This document shows, piece after piece, positions 16,999 to 26,183 of a stretch of 41,418 bases of DNA. The notes under the pieces were generated by a model that saw only the letters and a program-made list of their open reading frames with translations, had not been told where the DNA came from and did no database searches. Made by a program: the position numbers and the translations under genes. This DNA comes from DAINBT01 sp036732785 (lineage in GTDB: Bacteria > Planctomycetota > Phycisphaerae > Sedimentisphaerales > SM23-30). Where the stretch lies: positions 1-41,418 of the forward strand of contig CAZICK010000029.1 in NCBI GenBank assembly GCA_964537505.1. The letters are read 5' to 3'. Position 1 is the first letter of the stretch, and every line of letters begins with the position of its first letter.

Positions 16999-19422
16999 TT
17001 ATTCGTATTTTAGCATCCATTTAATATCCGTGTTGGCAGTGGCCCAGAGTGTCAAGCAACTGAGGCCGGCGACTGGGTGAGGTTTAAGTTCGGATCTGCC
17101 GCCTTGGGCATCTGCCTTGAGCACCTTGGCTGCGTTGTTGGCGACAACGATTTTAAAGGGTTCGCCTCCGATTACACTGGCCGTACCGCTCAAAGTTTTT
17201 GTTTCTGTATCCCAGCGGACATCTTTCAACTCTACCCAGCCCTGAAGAACGTGGCGGTCGGTGCTGATCACCTGGGGATAAGGTTGCGCTTTGCGCAATG
17301 AGATCATGGCGCAATGGTTTGTGCCCAACTCTCGCTCGATGCTCGCGGTTCCGGGGAGCTTGCCGAGGTACGTGTCGGACCAGAACTCGTAGGCGTGATA
17401 TTGCGCAGCCGAATCCAGACCAATGGCGTTGTCCACACGTTCGCCGCTGATGGCAGTGGAAACCACCGCCTTGTCTTTTGTTGTATTGTAAAGGGCGATC
17501 TGATGCCAGTCGGGCGTAAGTTCCAGGTCATAAACCTGCGGGTCGCGTATGCCGGTAAAGGCATCGAGCGGACGAGCCGTCTTTGCTTCACGGTAGTGCG
17601 GGTAGCTCCGGGAAACAATCCAGGTGATTTCGGGGGTAAAAAAGGAAAACGATGTGGAGAGGTCCAGACGGCCGCTAGTCAGGAAATTCATTGTGATCAA
17701 TGACTGCAACGTTTCCTCCGACAGGCCATGCACGGCCTTGGTATCGGAGTAGTAGTTGAAGACTGTCCGATTCTTATACCAGCGCAACCCGCTGATGGAG
17801 ACCATACCCGGTTCATATTTGTTGGAATCCTCCCAGGTACGCTGGGTATCTACCAATCCGGCAGTCATATCCAGGCAAGGACGTGAAGATTCACCAAGAT
17901 TGCGCTCGTCGATTAAGCCATCTTTGCCCATTGCCTCACGCAGCAATTGAAAGGCCCGGCGGTAGGCGGCATTGCAGGTGGCGTAACGGTCATCGAATCC
18001 TCCTTCGGGGCGCCAGGCCGTGGCGGGGTAATCGACCTTCACCCCGCGAATGCCATCTTCACGCAACTTGCGCCAGACCTTGACAAAGTATTTCGAGAAT
18101 TCCTCATCAGTGTAGTCGTAGGTCACATAAGGCTGATTGTGCGGATGCTTGTATTTCCACGTCGTGCCGGGGACCCGTTTATCGACTTCGGATCCGTCGT
18201 TGAAAAGCATGTACTGCGGAAATTGCCGCACGAAATCATCGGACGGCATGCCAAGCTGCATGTAGATATAGGGAATTCCATTCATGGAATACATAGCTTC
18301 GCTCCACTTGGCGATGGATTCGTATGGCTCAACCAGATGCCCGAATTTGCGCATGTGGGCATCGTCCCACCAACCCTGTTCTGTATCTAAGTGATACTTG
18401 TCCGGTTCGAGACGTAGGGAAACCTTCGTGTATTTGGTCAATCCACAGTTGTTGGCATGGTTAATTTCCCCAATCAGTTTGGCCGAGTCATTGACGTCGG
18501 GTAGTTTACTCATAACCCCAACGCTCCAGCCGCAGAGTACAGGAAAGTCGTAAACGTTGGGACTCGCGTTATTGGCAAGCCGCATGGCCAATCCGTAACG
18601 TTCCAATGCCTCGAAGGGTTGGGGCGTGTGGACATCCAGATAAAAAGTGTCCGCCGCCAGATAGGTTTGATCTTCATCCACCAGCCGACCTACGGGATCT
18701 TCGGCGAAAAAGCCTGGCGAACCATTCTGCAGGATTGAAAATTTACCGAACTCGTTGTAACTGAGGCCTCCCCAGACGGCAGTGCGGCGTTGCCCCTCGA
18801 TCAGCCCGGTCAGCATGAGACTGTTGGCGGAACCGCGCGAGAGTCCAGGTGTCACCTGTGTCTTTTCCGCTCCTGCTGCGCCGTTGAGTGTCATGGGGCG
18901 TTCGATATCCCTGCCGCCAAAGAGGCATCCGCCTGCAAGCGGTTTGCTTTCCATCAGCCGTATGCTGATATAGTTAGGAGTCTTCAGACCGAAACCGAAC
19001 ACCAGAGCGGGGCTGTTCTCATACAGTGTATATGAAAACAAACGCTTAGCCGGCGTGTAGTAACGGAGCAGGTTCCTGTCCTCTACTTCCAGGATGATAC
19101 GCTTACCAATACCGAGGGCGTCCTGCACATTCTCCACTTTCATAAGTTCGACGCTTCCAGTGGTTTCCCCCGAAGGCAACCCGAACCGTGCACCCGAAAG
19201 CAGAACCTCCTCGTTGTGTGCATCATGGATGGAGAAGACGCCCTGTTTATAATCAAACGCAACTGAAATGATCCCGTTGCTCAATCTACCATCCACGTAC
19301 GTCACGGGTTTCGTTGCTTCATCAGCCTGAAGATGCGTGCATGTCATGGAAAGCAAAAATACGAATATGTTTAAGCTCAAGCGTTTCAAGGGTCTATTGG
19401 TTTTCTGTTTGCAGTATAGCAT
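16999..19422 (-). CDS. GH36-like secreted alpha-galactosidase family protein
   Basis: The start is placed at the ATG with AAGGAG 10 nt upstream (19433-19438), giving 807 residues; a longer frame to 19473 lacks this support and would bury the signal peptide. The mature protein has an N-terminal beta-supersandwich (~40-290) and a TIM barrel (~295-640). The strand-end motif GVKVDYP holds D464, the candidate nucleophile, and DTQRTWEDS holds D525/D532, candidate acid/bases, the pattern of clan GH-D (GH27/GH31/GH36). Sequence similarity to classic GH36 is low, so specificity is uncertain: alpha-galactose or alpha-N-acetylgalactosamine are the likely options. It leads directly into the acetylesterase gene (29 nt gap). 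Confidence 0.7.
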   Translation of the reverse strand: MLYCKQKTNRPLKRLSLNIFVFLLSMTCTHLQADEATKPVTYVDGRLSNGIISVAFDYKQGVFSIHDAHNEEVLLSGARFGLPSGETTGSVELMKVENVQDALGIGKRIILEVEDRNLLRYYTPAKRLFSYTLYENSPALVFGFGLKTPNYISIRLMESKPLAGGCLFGGRDIERPMTLNGAAGAEKTQVTPGLSRGSANSLMLTGLIEGQRRTAVWGGLSYNEFGKFSILQNGSPGFFAEDPVGRLVDEDQTYLAADTFYLDVHTPQPFEALERYGLAMRLANNASPNVYDFPVLCGWSVGVMSKLPDVNDSAKLIGEINHANNCGLTKYTKVSLRLEPDKYHLDTEQGWWDDAHMRKFGHLVEPYESIAKWSEAMYSMNGIPYIYMQLGMPSDDFVRQFPQYMLFNDGSEVDKRVPGTTWKYKHPHNQPYVTYDYTDEEFSKYFVKVWRKLREDGIRGVKVDYPATAWRPEGGFDDRYATCNAAYRRAFQLLREAMGKDGLIDERNLGESSRPCLDMTAGLVDTQRTWEDSNKYEPGMVSISGLRWYKNRTVFNYYSDTKAVHGLSEETLQSLITMNFLTSGRLDLSTSFSFFTPEITWIVSRSYPHYREAKTARPLDAFTGIRDPQVYDLELTPDWHQIALYNTTKDKAVVSTAISGERVDNAIGLDSAAQYHAYEFWSDTYLGKLPGTASIERELGTNHCAMISLRKAQPYPQVISTDRHVLQGWVELKDVRWDTETKTLSGTASVIGGEPFKIVVANNAAKVLKADAQGGRSELKPHPVAGLSCLTLWATANTDIKWMLKYE

Positions 19423-19463
19423 TTTTCTATACTCCTTATGCACGGAACATTGAGATCGTGAAC

Positions 19464-19501
19464 ATACTGACAATCAGAAAAGTGTCTGACACTTTTATTT
19501 C
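19464..19501 (-). repeat. Family 2 palindromic repeat after the GH29 gene
   Basis: AAAAGTGTCAGACACTTTT (minus strand) is a perfect 8-bp stem with a CAG loop, starting at the GH29 stop codon and followed by CTGATTGTCAGTAT. The same sequence with small changes follows the GH2 gene at 23700-23734. It may act as a terminator or be a REP/RAYT-type extragenic palindrome. Confidence 0.75.
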
Positions 19502-22500
19502 AATCCGCGGCCTCGACCGTGAATCTGACAGGTGAGGTGGACTCAAGTTGCAGCCAGACAACAAGCATTTTCGTTCCGTCTGTGTTTCGAGTGATTCCCT
19601 GCCTGAAGGATTTGCCGGGTGCCAGTTCCTTACCGTTGACTGCAAGTCGGCTCGTGGTTTCATTTGTCCACTTTTGGATGACAAAGCACGGATTGTAAAT
19701 CGGCGTTTTTTCTGAGCCATCGAGGTCAAACGACATGGACGATGCTTTTGCCACAAGTCGGTATGCTCGCTCGGTCTGCTCGTATCCGTTGCTTTCACAG
19801 CCGCTTGGACTCTTGAGCTTCGGTGGGCGATTCCATGATTTGGCGAGAGGGATGAGGCTGGTTGCGGCCTGGTCGGTGAAGCCGTACATGATGAAGGGGC
19901 CTACGTTGCCGGCGCCACCAATAGCCGCATGCGTAACCCGGTCGTGTGATACAGCGTACCTGCCGTCGGACGGGTTAAGCCCAACGGGCCAATGGTTCCA
20001 TGGCCCGGCAAAGGGATCGGGTGTATGTTTGGATTGTTCGGATTGGCCCCACTGTTCGATCTTAGCCCCTTCTTGGTAAATCACATAGACTTTCCAGTTC
20101 GATTTGAAATTGATGACTTTGATACAAGCATTCTCAATCGGGTTGCTTGGCACGCGGTTCGGCAACTCCCATGTCAAGTCAGCACTTTCGCCGTCCATGT
20201 TTGCCACGGTCAGTGCGGTCAGGCTGATATTGTCGAGACAGGTGGTGCCGGCTTGTGTCAGGAACTGGGTGTCATGCCAGCCGCCTTTGGCTCTGGCGAC
20301 ATACCGTATGCCTGCGCCGTCCGGATAGATGGTATAGTATTCATCCGCCCACACATCCGAAGAGGGAAACACATATCCCACGTCAATCGACGGGTATCGC
20401 CAATGAACGACCACGCGGGCATCGGTGTTTTCAATCAGCCGTACGTGGCCGAACCGTCCCCGTTTGTCCGCCATGTGTTCGGCGCAGCCATGGGGACCTC
20501 CTATCTCGGCGCTTTGATCGGACATCCACTGATTCTTTTCCGTCACCCATCCGGAACCAAAATTCGTCCCTTGCCAGAACACAACACTTGTCGGCAAAGC
20601 ATCGAATCGGACCACGATATCCCGATAGGGACTGGTCCTCCATAGATTATCCCAGAGCTCGTGATACTCCAGGGTCGTGTAAGTCGCCCCAAATTTACTG
20701 GCCGGTCTTCCTGTCACTTCACCCGGAAGGATTCTTCTTTCCAGAGATGGATTGTCAACGCCCTGTGCGGACGGCCGGAAGGCAGCATAAGATTGGCGTA
20801 TCTGTTCGTCGGACAGTGCGTGGTCGTATATTTTCACCTCGTCAATCAGCCCTTCAATGCCGTAAATCATGGGCATGTTGTTGTCGGTGGCAAAGTCGCT
20901 GTGGGATACGGGATCGGAAATTCTCTGCGCATCACCGTTTAGTCCAATCATCACGTCCCTGTCAGGCACCTCAATGGCACCGGACGCAGCTTTTTGATCG
21001 ATAAGTTCACCGTTCATGTAGAGACAGATGCTTCCGTTGCCATAAACACCGGCAAGATGAACCCAACGGTAGGTCGCAATGACGTGCTTATTGCTTACCG
21101 TTGCTTCGTGCGGGACTTCTCCGCTGCCGACCTGACTGCCGTTTACCTTAAACATCGGCCGTCCGTAGGGGTCAATGCCGAGCATGTAGCCTTTCATTTC
21201 CCAGGGACGATAGGTGTATGGATCCTGATAGCCATGCTTGTATGCTTCCGGCGTAATCGGTTCTCCCTCTGACTGGTGTACAATCCCCGCATCGTTCCAG
21301 GGATAAGCGCCAAGAACCACCCACGCCTCGAGCGTAAGTTCGTCGGTTACGCGTGGCGTTTTTTCTCTTGGAAGCGTTACCTTTGAAAAGTATCCATCAA
21401 AGGCAAGGGAAGTACCCGACACGCCTGGCTTCCACAGGGCCTTGTTGCCGGATATGGTGCAGGCAGTTCCACCTACACTTTCTTGTGTCTTTTGTTTCTG
21501 GGTTGCGGCTCTCGTGCGTAGCCCTTCATCAAATTTCAGCCATGCCGCGGGCGAGGTGGAGATATTCTTCTTAACCGGACTTCCATCTATCGCCTCGCCC
21601 GGTTTTCCGGAAAGCTCAAGCTTTGACAACGAGAGTTCTTTGAAACCTGTTTCTGTCAGTTGAAGCGTCTGAACCGTTTGGTTGGACGGGTCTTGAAAAT
21701 CCTCGAGACTCTGCGTTCCAACCTTAACCTGGCGAACAACCATACCATCAGACGTCACAGCAAATAGCTCGTGGATCTTTTCTGTTATCACGATACTTTT
21801 CGGATCGGGCACATGGCACCAATGGATGAGAACCTCGTCTGGTTCGTTCTTGATGATGCGTACATAGGAGCTTAGGCACATCGGATCGGGTTGGCACTCG
21901 ACGAGTTGTTTGAAGGGAAATCTCCCGGCCTCAGTCTCCAGCCAGGGGCAATAGGACGTTTCTCGTCCGAAAACAAGCCTTCTGTTTTCGTCAATGTGAA
22001 CCACGATGTCCGCATACTTGCCGGTTATCGCAGGCGCGCCAGACGGAATAGCGGGGATTTTCCAACGTTTCTTCCAGGCCAGGATTTGTTCTGGGTTGGT
22101 AAAAGGCACGTCCATACGAATCTCAGAAAGCGGTATCTTGTAATCCAGTCTCGTGTAATAGGCGTAGAGATCGGATCCTGCAACCTGGCGTGGGGCATCC
22201 GGGTCAGCATTGAATCCGCCGGGAATCTTAAACACCCAATAAAACTCACCGTGTTGACTGACCTTGTCAATGCCTTCGATAGTAAGATTGTCGCCTTGAT
22301 TGCTCCAGGCAAGTGGCGTCCTTTGCGGGTCAGCTAACATGACGACATTTTCCCCTTTTCTGGCAAAGACACCATTGAAGGTAATCGAGTTGCCAGGTTT
22401 ATTCTTAACAAACGCATAGATTGCCTTATTGTTCTTGTTACATGTGAATTTGATATCATCGCCCTGCTCTGATTTGAACGGCAGATTCGAGCCATAAACG

Positions 22501-23606
22501 CCCTCGCCATTAGCCCTGAGAAACCGTCCAAAGTCCCGGAGTCTGTTCTGAAAGACGTCGATGATGGTACCATCGGCTTTCGGGCCGATGTTGAGCAGGA
22601 AGTTCCCACCCCGCGAGAGGACATTGACAAAGACATCCAGTAATTCCTGGGTGCTGGGGTAACGATCATCGCGATCTTCGTACCATGAATTGTATCCGTA
22701 GGAACCGCCGATGCCGCGGTTTTCTTCCCATGGATGTGCTCCCCCTTCCTTGCCGTGTTTGCCGTATTCCGTGGTGTAGAAGCCGCCGTGCTCGCCCCGG
22801 GTCTCTTTGCCCCAGCGGTCATTCCAGACAACCTGGTCTTTATTGGCTGCGTTGTTGGCGAACCAGGCCAAAAACTCCTCACTTCGCCAGTACGAAGAGG
22901 GCCTATCCCATTCGCCGTCCGGCCACATTATGGAGGGTTGATATTTTTTTACCAGGTCCTTCATTTGGGGCATAAGGTGTTTTTCTACATATTCATCACT
23001 GTTTTTAGGGTACCTGTTGCCGGGCAGGTTGTCACCGTGGTCCCATTCCATCATGGAGATGTACAGGCCGAATTTTATATTTTCATCTCTGACCGCCTGG
23101 GCAAGCGGCCCGATCAAATCTTTTTTGGGTCCTGTATCAACAGCGTTCCATCCTTTGCTGTCGGGACTGTCCCACAGACAAAAGCCGTCATGATGCTTGC
23201 TGGTGAGAATAACATACCTGGCCCCGGCCTCATTGAATAACTTAGCCCAGTCTTTTGGATTGTAATTCTCAGCTTTGAACTTCGAGGCAAACTGGGGATA
23301 CTTAAAATCTTCGCCATACGTTTTTTTATGATGTTCGATCATTGTTGTGCTGCCGCCGTTTCCCTCCTGAATCAGGCGATAATACCACTCGGCATACCAG
23401 CCATCACACCATGCGGGTACGGAATAGACGCCCCAGTGAATGAATATGCCGAACTTGGCATCGAGCCACCATTGGGGCACAGGTCTTGAATCCAGCGACT
23501 CCCAATTACCCTGCCAGGTTTGTCCCGCCGGCTCATCGCCAAATACCGACATTGAGCACAGTAACAACGCCGTCACAATTATTAAACCAAATACCTTTCT
23601 TGCCAT
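19500..23606 (-). CDS. GH29 alpha-L-fucosidase with LamG and duplicated accessory domain
   Basis: The start is set at the second ATG, which has GGGAG 5-6 nt upstream; the ATG at 23618 lacks one. The product is 1368 residues with a Sec signal (MARKVFGLIIVTALLLCS). Residues ~30-460 are GH29: WWLDAKFGIFIHWGVYS, LTSKHHDGFCLWDS, and nucleophile D230 in MWPDGEWD. GH29 enzymes cleave alpha-L-fucose with retention. A LamG/concanavalin-like domain lies at ~685-940. Before it (~525-655) and after it (~970-1368) are two related modules, recognisable by ADIVVHIDENRRLVF / RDIVVRFDALPTSVVF and SYVRIIKNEPDEVLIHW / GHVRLIENTDARVVVHW. GH29 proteins are usually 400-700 residues, so this is about twice the norm. 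Confidence 0.9.
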   Translation of the reverse strand: MARKVFGLIIVTALLLCSMSVFGDEPAGQTWQGNWESLDSRPVPQWWLDAKFGIFIHWGVYSVPAWCDGWYAEWYYRLIQEGNGGSTTMIEHHKKTYGEDFKYPQFASKFKAENYNPKDWAKLFNEAGARYVILTSKHHDGFCLWDSPDSKGWNAVDTGPKKDLIGPLAQAVRDENIKFGLYISMMEWDHGDNLPGNRYPKNSDEYVEKHLMPQMKDLVKKYQPSIMWPDGEWDRPSSYWRSEEFLAWFANNAANKDQVVWNDRWGKETRGEHGGFYTTEYGKHGKEGGAHPWEENRGIGGSYGYNSWYEDRDDRYPSTQELLDVFVNVLSRGGNFLLNIGPKADGTIIDVFQNRLRDFGRFLRANGEGVYGSNLPFKSEQGDDIKFTCNKNNKAIYAFVKNKPGNSITFNGVFARKGENVVMLADPQRTPLAWSNQGDNLTIEGIDKVSQHGEFYWVFKIPGGFNADPDAPRQVAGSDLYAYYTRLDYKIPLSEIRMDVPFTNPEQILAWKKRWKIPAIPSGAPAITGKYADIVVHIDENRRLVFGRETSYCPWLETEAGRFPFKQLVECQPDPMCLSSYVRIIKNEPDEVLIHWCHVPDPKSIVITEKIHELFAVTSDGMVVRQVKVGTQSLEDFQDPSNQTVQTLQLTETGFKELSLSKLELSGKPGEAIDGSPVKKNISTSPAAWLKFDEGLRTRAATQKQKTQESVGGTACTISGNKALWKPGVSGTSLAFDGYFSKVTLPREKTPRVTDELTLEAWVVLGAYPWNDAGIVHQSEGEPITPEAYKHGYQDPYTYRPWEMKGYMLGIDPYGRPMFKVNGSQVGSGEVPHEATVSNKHVIATYRWVHLAGVYGNGSICLYMNGELIDQKAASGAIEVPDRDVMIGLNGDAQRISDPVSHSDFATDNNMPMIYGIEGLIDEVKIYDHALSDEQIRQSYAAFRPSAQGVDNPSLERRILPGEVTGRPASKFGATYTTLEYHELWDNLWRTSPYRDIVVRFDALPTSVVFWQGTNFGSGWVTEKNQWMSDQSAEIGGPHGCAEHMADKRGRFGHVRLIENTDARVVVHWRYPSIDVGYVFPSSDVWADEYYTIYPDGAGIRYVARAKGGWHDTQFLTQAGTTCLDNISLTALTVANMDGESADLTWELPNRVPSNPIENACIKVINFKSNWKVYVIYQEGAKIEQWGQSEQSKHTPDPFAGPWNHWPVGLNPSDGRYAVSHDRVTHAAIGGAGNVGPFIMYGFTDQAATSLIPLAKSWNRPPKLKSPSGCESNGYEQTERAYRLVAKASSMSFDLDGSEKTPIYNPCFVIQKWTNETTSRLAVNGKELAPGKSFRQGITRNTDGTKMLVVWLQLESTSPVRFTVEAAD

Positions 23607-23699
23607 GACATCTCCCATCTTAATAATCTGAGATTTTCCATTTAATACTGTTTTTTTTCACACCAGCTATATTCACCGCTTACGCTATCGGAAACAGCG

Positions 23700-23734
23700 A
23701 TACTGACAGTAAAAGTGTCCGAAACTTTTATTTC
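23700..23734 (-). repeat. Family 2 palindromic repeat after the GH2 gene
   Basis: AAAAGTTTCGGACACTTTT with flanks GAAATA and ACTGTCAGTAT parallels the copy at 19464-19501; one stem position is mismatched. It directly follows the TAG stop of the GH2 gene. Confidence 0.7.
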
Positions 23735-23735
23735 T

Positions 23736-26162
23736 CTATTTTGAGGCTATAGCCATTTTCGCCGTTTCTAATCCTTTGCCTGTTACTTCAAGTTCGATGT
23801 CTCCACCATTTTCGCAAGATTGAACAAGCACCACCAACTTGCCGCTAAATGCTTTCATGGTTGGCAGGTGGAACATTTCCAGCGAGGTTGCATCACCGTT
23901 ACAAGCTGCTTTGAATCGGCCCGCACCGGAAACCTTAAAATTAAGCTGGTTCGACGCGGTCGGACAGGGAATCCCGTCTTTATCGACCACGGTAACTGTT
24001 ACAAAACTGAGGTCTTTTCCATCAGCGGCAATTTCTTTTCTGTCAGCCGATAATTCAAGATGATGCGGTTTACCAGCAGTGTGAATTTCTTTTTGGGCGA
24101 CAGCCTTGCCATTATCATCAAAGGCCACCACTTTAACTGTTCCCGGTTCGTACTTTACATCCATCCACATCAGGCGATAACGGTTTTGTTTTGTATCGAA
24201 ATTCTTCTTTTGAATCCCCTGGCTCACTCCATTTACAAATAACTCGGCGCTGTTGTAGTTGGTATAAACGAATACCGGGGTTATTTCTCCCTCGCGGCCC
24301 TGCCAGTTCCAGTGCGGCAAAATATGCAGGGTTTTGTCTGTCGTATTCCAACGACTGCGGTACAAATAATAACGGTCTTTGGGTAAACCCGCCAAATCAC
24401 AAATTCCAAAATAAGAACTTCTGGAAGGCCATTCCATGCCGTACGGGGTTGGTTCTCCCAGGTAATCAAATCCTGTCCAGACAAATTCGCCAATTACCCA
24501 GTCTTTATCATCCTGTAAAACAAAATCCTCTTCCGGAAGATTCGACCAACTGCACGATACCATGTCGTACGATGAACATTGAAGGTCATCCCACGTTTTC
24601 CAGTCTAGTTTCTCGACAGGAAACTTATAAACTCCGCGTGAACTCACCGTTGAAGCGGTCTCGGAACCTATCAGCAATCCCTGTGGAAATTTTTCGTAAG
24701 CCTCTTCGTATAAATGCACCCGATAATTGAATCCGGGAACATCCAACACCGCTCCAAAACCATTAGCTATGACTGCTTTGACCTGGTCCATTCCAACAGT
24801 TACTGACCGGGTCGGGTCTTCGCGATGAAAAATATCCTGCAGCCGCCTGGCAAGTTTGGGACCATCAGGTTCACTTTGATCGGGCACTTCGTTACCCGAA
24901 CTCCAAATTACAATGCAGGGATGATTGCGGGTTGCCCGAACGAAATTCACCACATCTTTCTCGGCCCATTCGTTAAACCAACGATTGTAGCCATTTTTTA
25001 CCTTTGGCGTTACCCACTCGTCAAACGCTTCAGCCATAAACAAAATCCCCATTTCGTCACACAATTCCAGTTGCTCGTGCGATGGCATGTTGTGCGAAGA
25101 TCGGATGGCATTGCAGCCCATGTCTTTCAAAATGGTTATTTGTCGTTTTAATGCCGATTTGTTTACTGCCGCTCCCAGGGGCCCCAGATCGTGGTGCAGA
25201 CAAACACCTTTAAACTTTGTTACTTTGCCATTTAGCACCATTCCTTTATCACGATCGTAAACCACACTTCTGATTCCGAAACGGGTTGCCAGTTCGTCTT
25301 TTAGTTCGGTTCCCTGGTATAATTTTGAATGTGCTGTGTAGAGATACGGTGTTTCGGGACTCCATAATTTTGGATATGGAACTCCAATGTTTTGTTCGAT
25401 CTGATTTCCAAACATTTCATCCGAACCGCACATGGCGACAATCTTTCCATCAGCGTCCTTAATCTCGATTACAACTTTTACATTTTCACCGTTAACAGCC
25501 GATTTGATGTTAATCTTTGCCATTTCATTCGAGATAAATGGAGTGGTGACAAAGGTTCCCCACTGCTGGAAATTCACTTGGTCCTTTACTATAATCTGCA
25601 CCTTTCGATAAATTCCGGCGCCCGGATACCAGCGTGAAGAAAAAGGCGGGTTTTCAAGCCGAACGGCCAAAAGATTCTCTCCGCCTTTCAAGTAGTCCGT
25701 AATATCGAAATAAAAATAATTATAACCAAAGGGCCAGTTGCCCACTTCCTTGCCGTTTACAAAAACATGGGCATCGCTCATAGCCCCGTCAAATACCAAA
25801 AGCGTTTTTTCCCCCTTTTTATATTCCCCAAGACTAAAGCTTTTCCGGTACCAGCCAATTCCTATGTGAGGCAACGCTCCGGTTCTTCCAGTTCTTTCCT
25901 TGGCTTCTTTTTCAAGATCCTGCGTAACCCTTACTACTTGTTTGTCGATCTCTTTGTCGAAAGGTCCTTTTATCGCCCAGTCGTGAGGAACAGAAACGGT
26001 TTCCCAGTCGGCGGTATTAGTTTCGGGCATTTGGGCGCCGGCAATATCTTTGTTAATAAACTGCCAGTTCTTTTCCAAATGAACAACTGTCCGAGCGTTA
26101 TTCTGGGCAAGACATCCGAGATTAAAAATGAGGACGAGTGTTATTGAGAGCAGTTTTTTCAT
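23736..26162 (-). CDS. GH2 beta-galactosidase family protein
   Basis: This 808-residue secreted enzyme has a signal peptide with possible lipobox (MKKLLSITLVLIFNLGC). Domains in order: sugar-binding jelly roll (~27-190), Ig-like (~195-305), TIM barrel (~308-600), then a DUF4982-type beta domain (~620-690) and a further Ig-like domain (~700-800). The acid/base is E425 in VIWSSGNEVPDQ; the nucleophile is probably E501 in LLIGSETAST. GH2 members of this layout remove terminal beta-galactose, less often beta-glucuronate. The Lys-rich, more A/T-rich coding and the leader resemble Bacteroidota homologues more than the neighbours do, hinting at transfer. It is in line with the GH29 gene, 129 nt upstream of it. 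Confidence 0.92.
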   Translation of the reverse strand: MKKLLSITLVLIFNLGCLAQNNARTVVHLEKNWQFINKDIAGAQMPETNTADWETVSVPHDWAIKGPFDKEIDKQVVRVTQDLEKEAKERTGRTGALPHIGIGWYRKSFSLGEYKKGEKTLLVFDGAMSDAHVFVNGKEVGNWPFGYNYFYFDITDYLKGGENLLAVRLENPPFSSRWYPGAGIYRKVQIIVKDQVNFQQWGTFVTTPFISNEMAKINIKSAVNGENVKVVIEIKDADGKIVAMCGSDEMFGNQIEQNIGVPYPKLWSPETPYLYTAHSKLYQGTELKDELATRFGIRSVVYDRDKGMVLNGKVTKFKGVCLHHDLGPLGAAVNKSALKRQITILKDMGCNAIRSSHNMPSHEQLELCDEMGILFMAEAFDEWVTPKVKNGYNRWFNEWAEKDVVNFVRATRNHPCIVIWSSGNEVPDQSEPDGPKLARRLQDIFHREDPTRSVTVGMDQVKAVIANGFGAVLDVPGFNYRVHLYEEAYEKFPQGLLIGSETASTVSSRGVYKFPVEKLDWKTWDDLQCSSYDMVSCSWSNLPEEDFVLQDDKDWVIGEFVWTGFDYLGEPTPYGMEWPSRSSYFGICDLAGLPKDRYYLYRSRWNTTDKTLHILPHWNWQGREGEITPVFVYTNYNSAELFVNGVSQGIQKKNFDTKQNRYRLMWMDVKYEPGTVKVVAFDDNGKAVAQKEIHTAGKPHHLELSADRKEIAADGKDLSFVTVTVVDKDGIPCPTASNQLNFKVSGAGRFKAACNGDATSLEMFHLPTMKAFSGKLVVLVQSCENGGDIELEVTGKGLETAKMAIASK

Positions 26163-26183
26163 CGTTTTTCTTTCGCTTTGACG

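Noticed and set aside
19423..19473. 17-codon N-terminal extension of the GH36-like gene
   Set aside because: It contains the AAGGAG ribosome site and would place the signal peptide internally.
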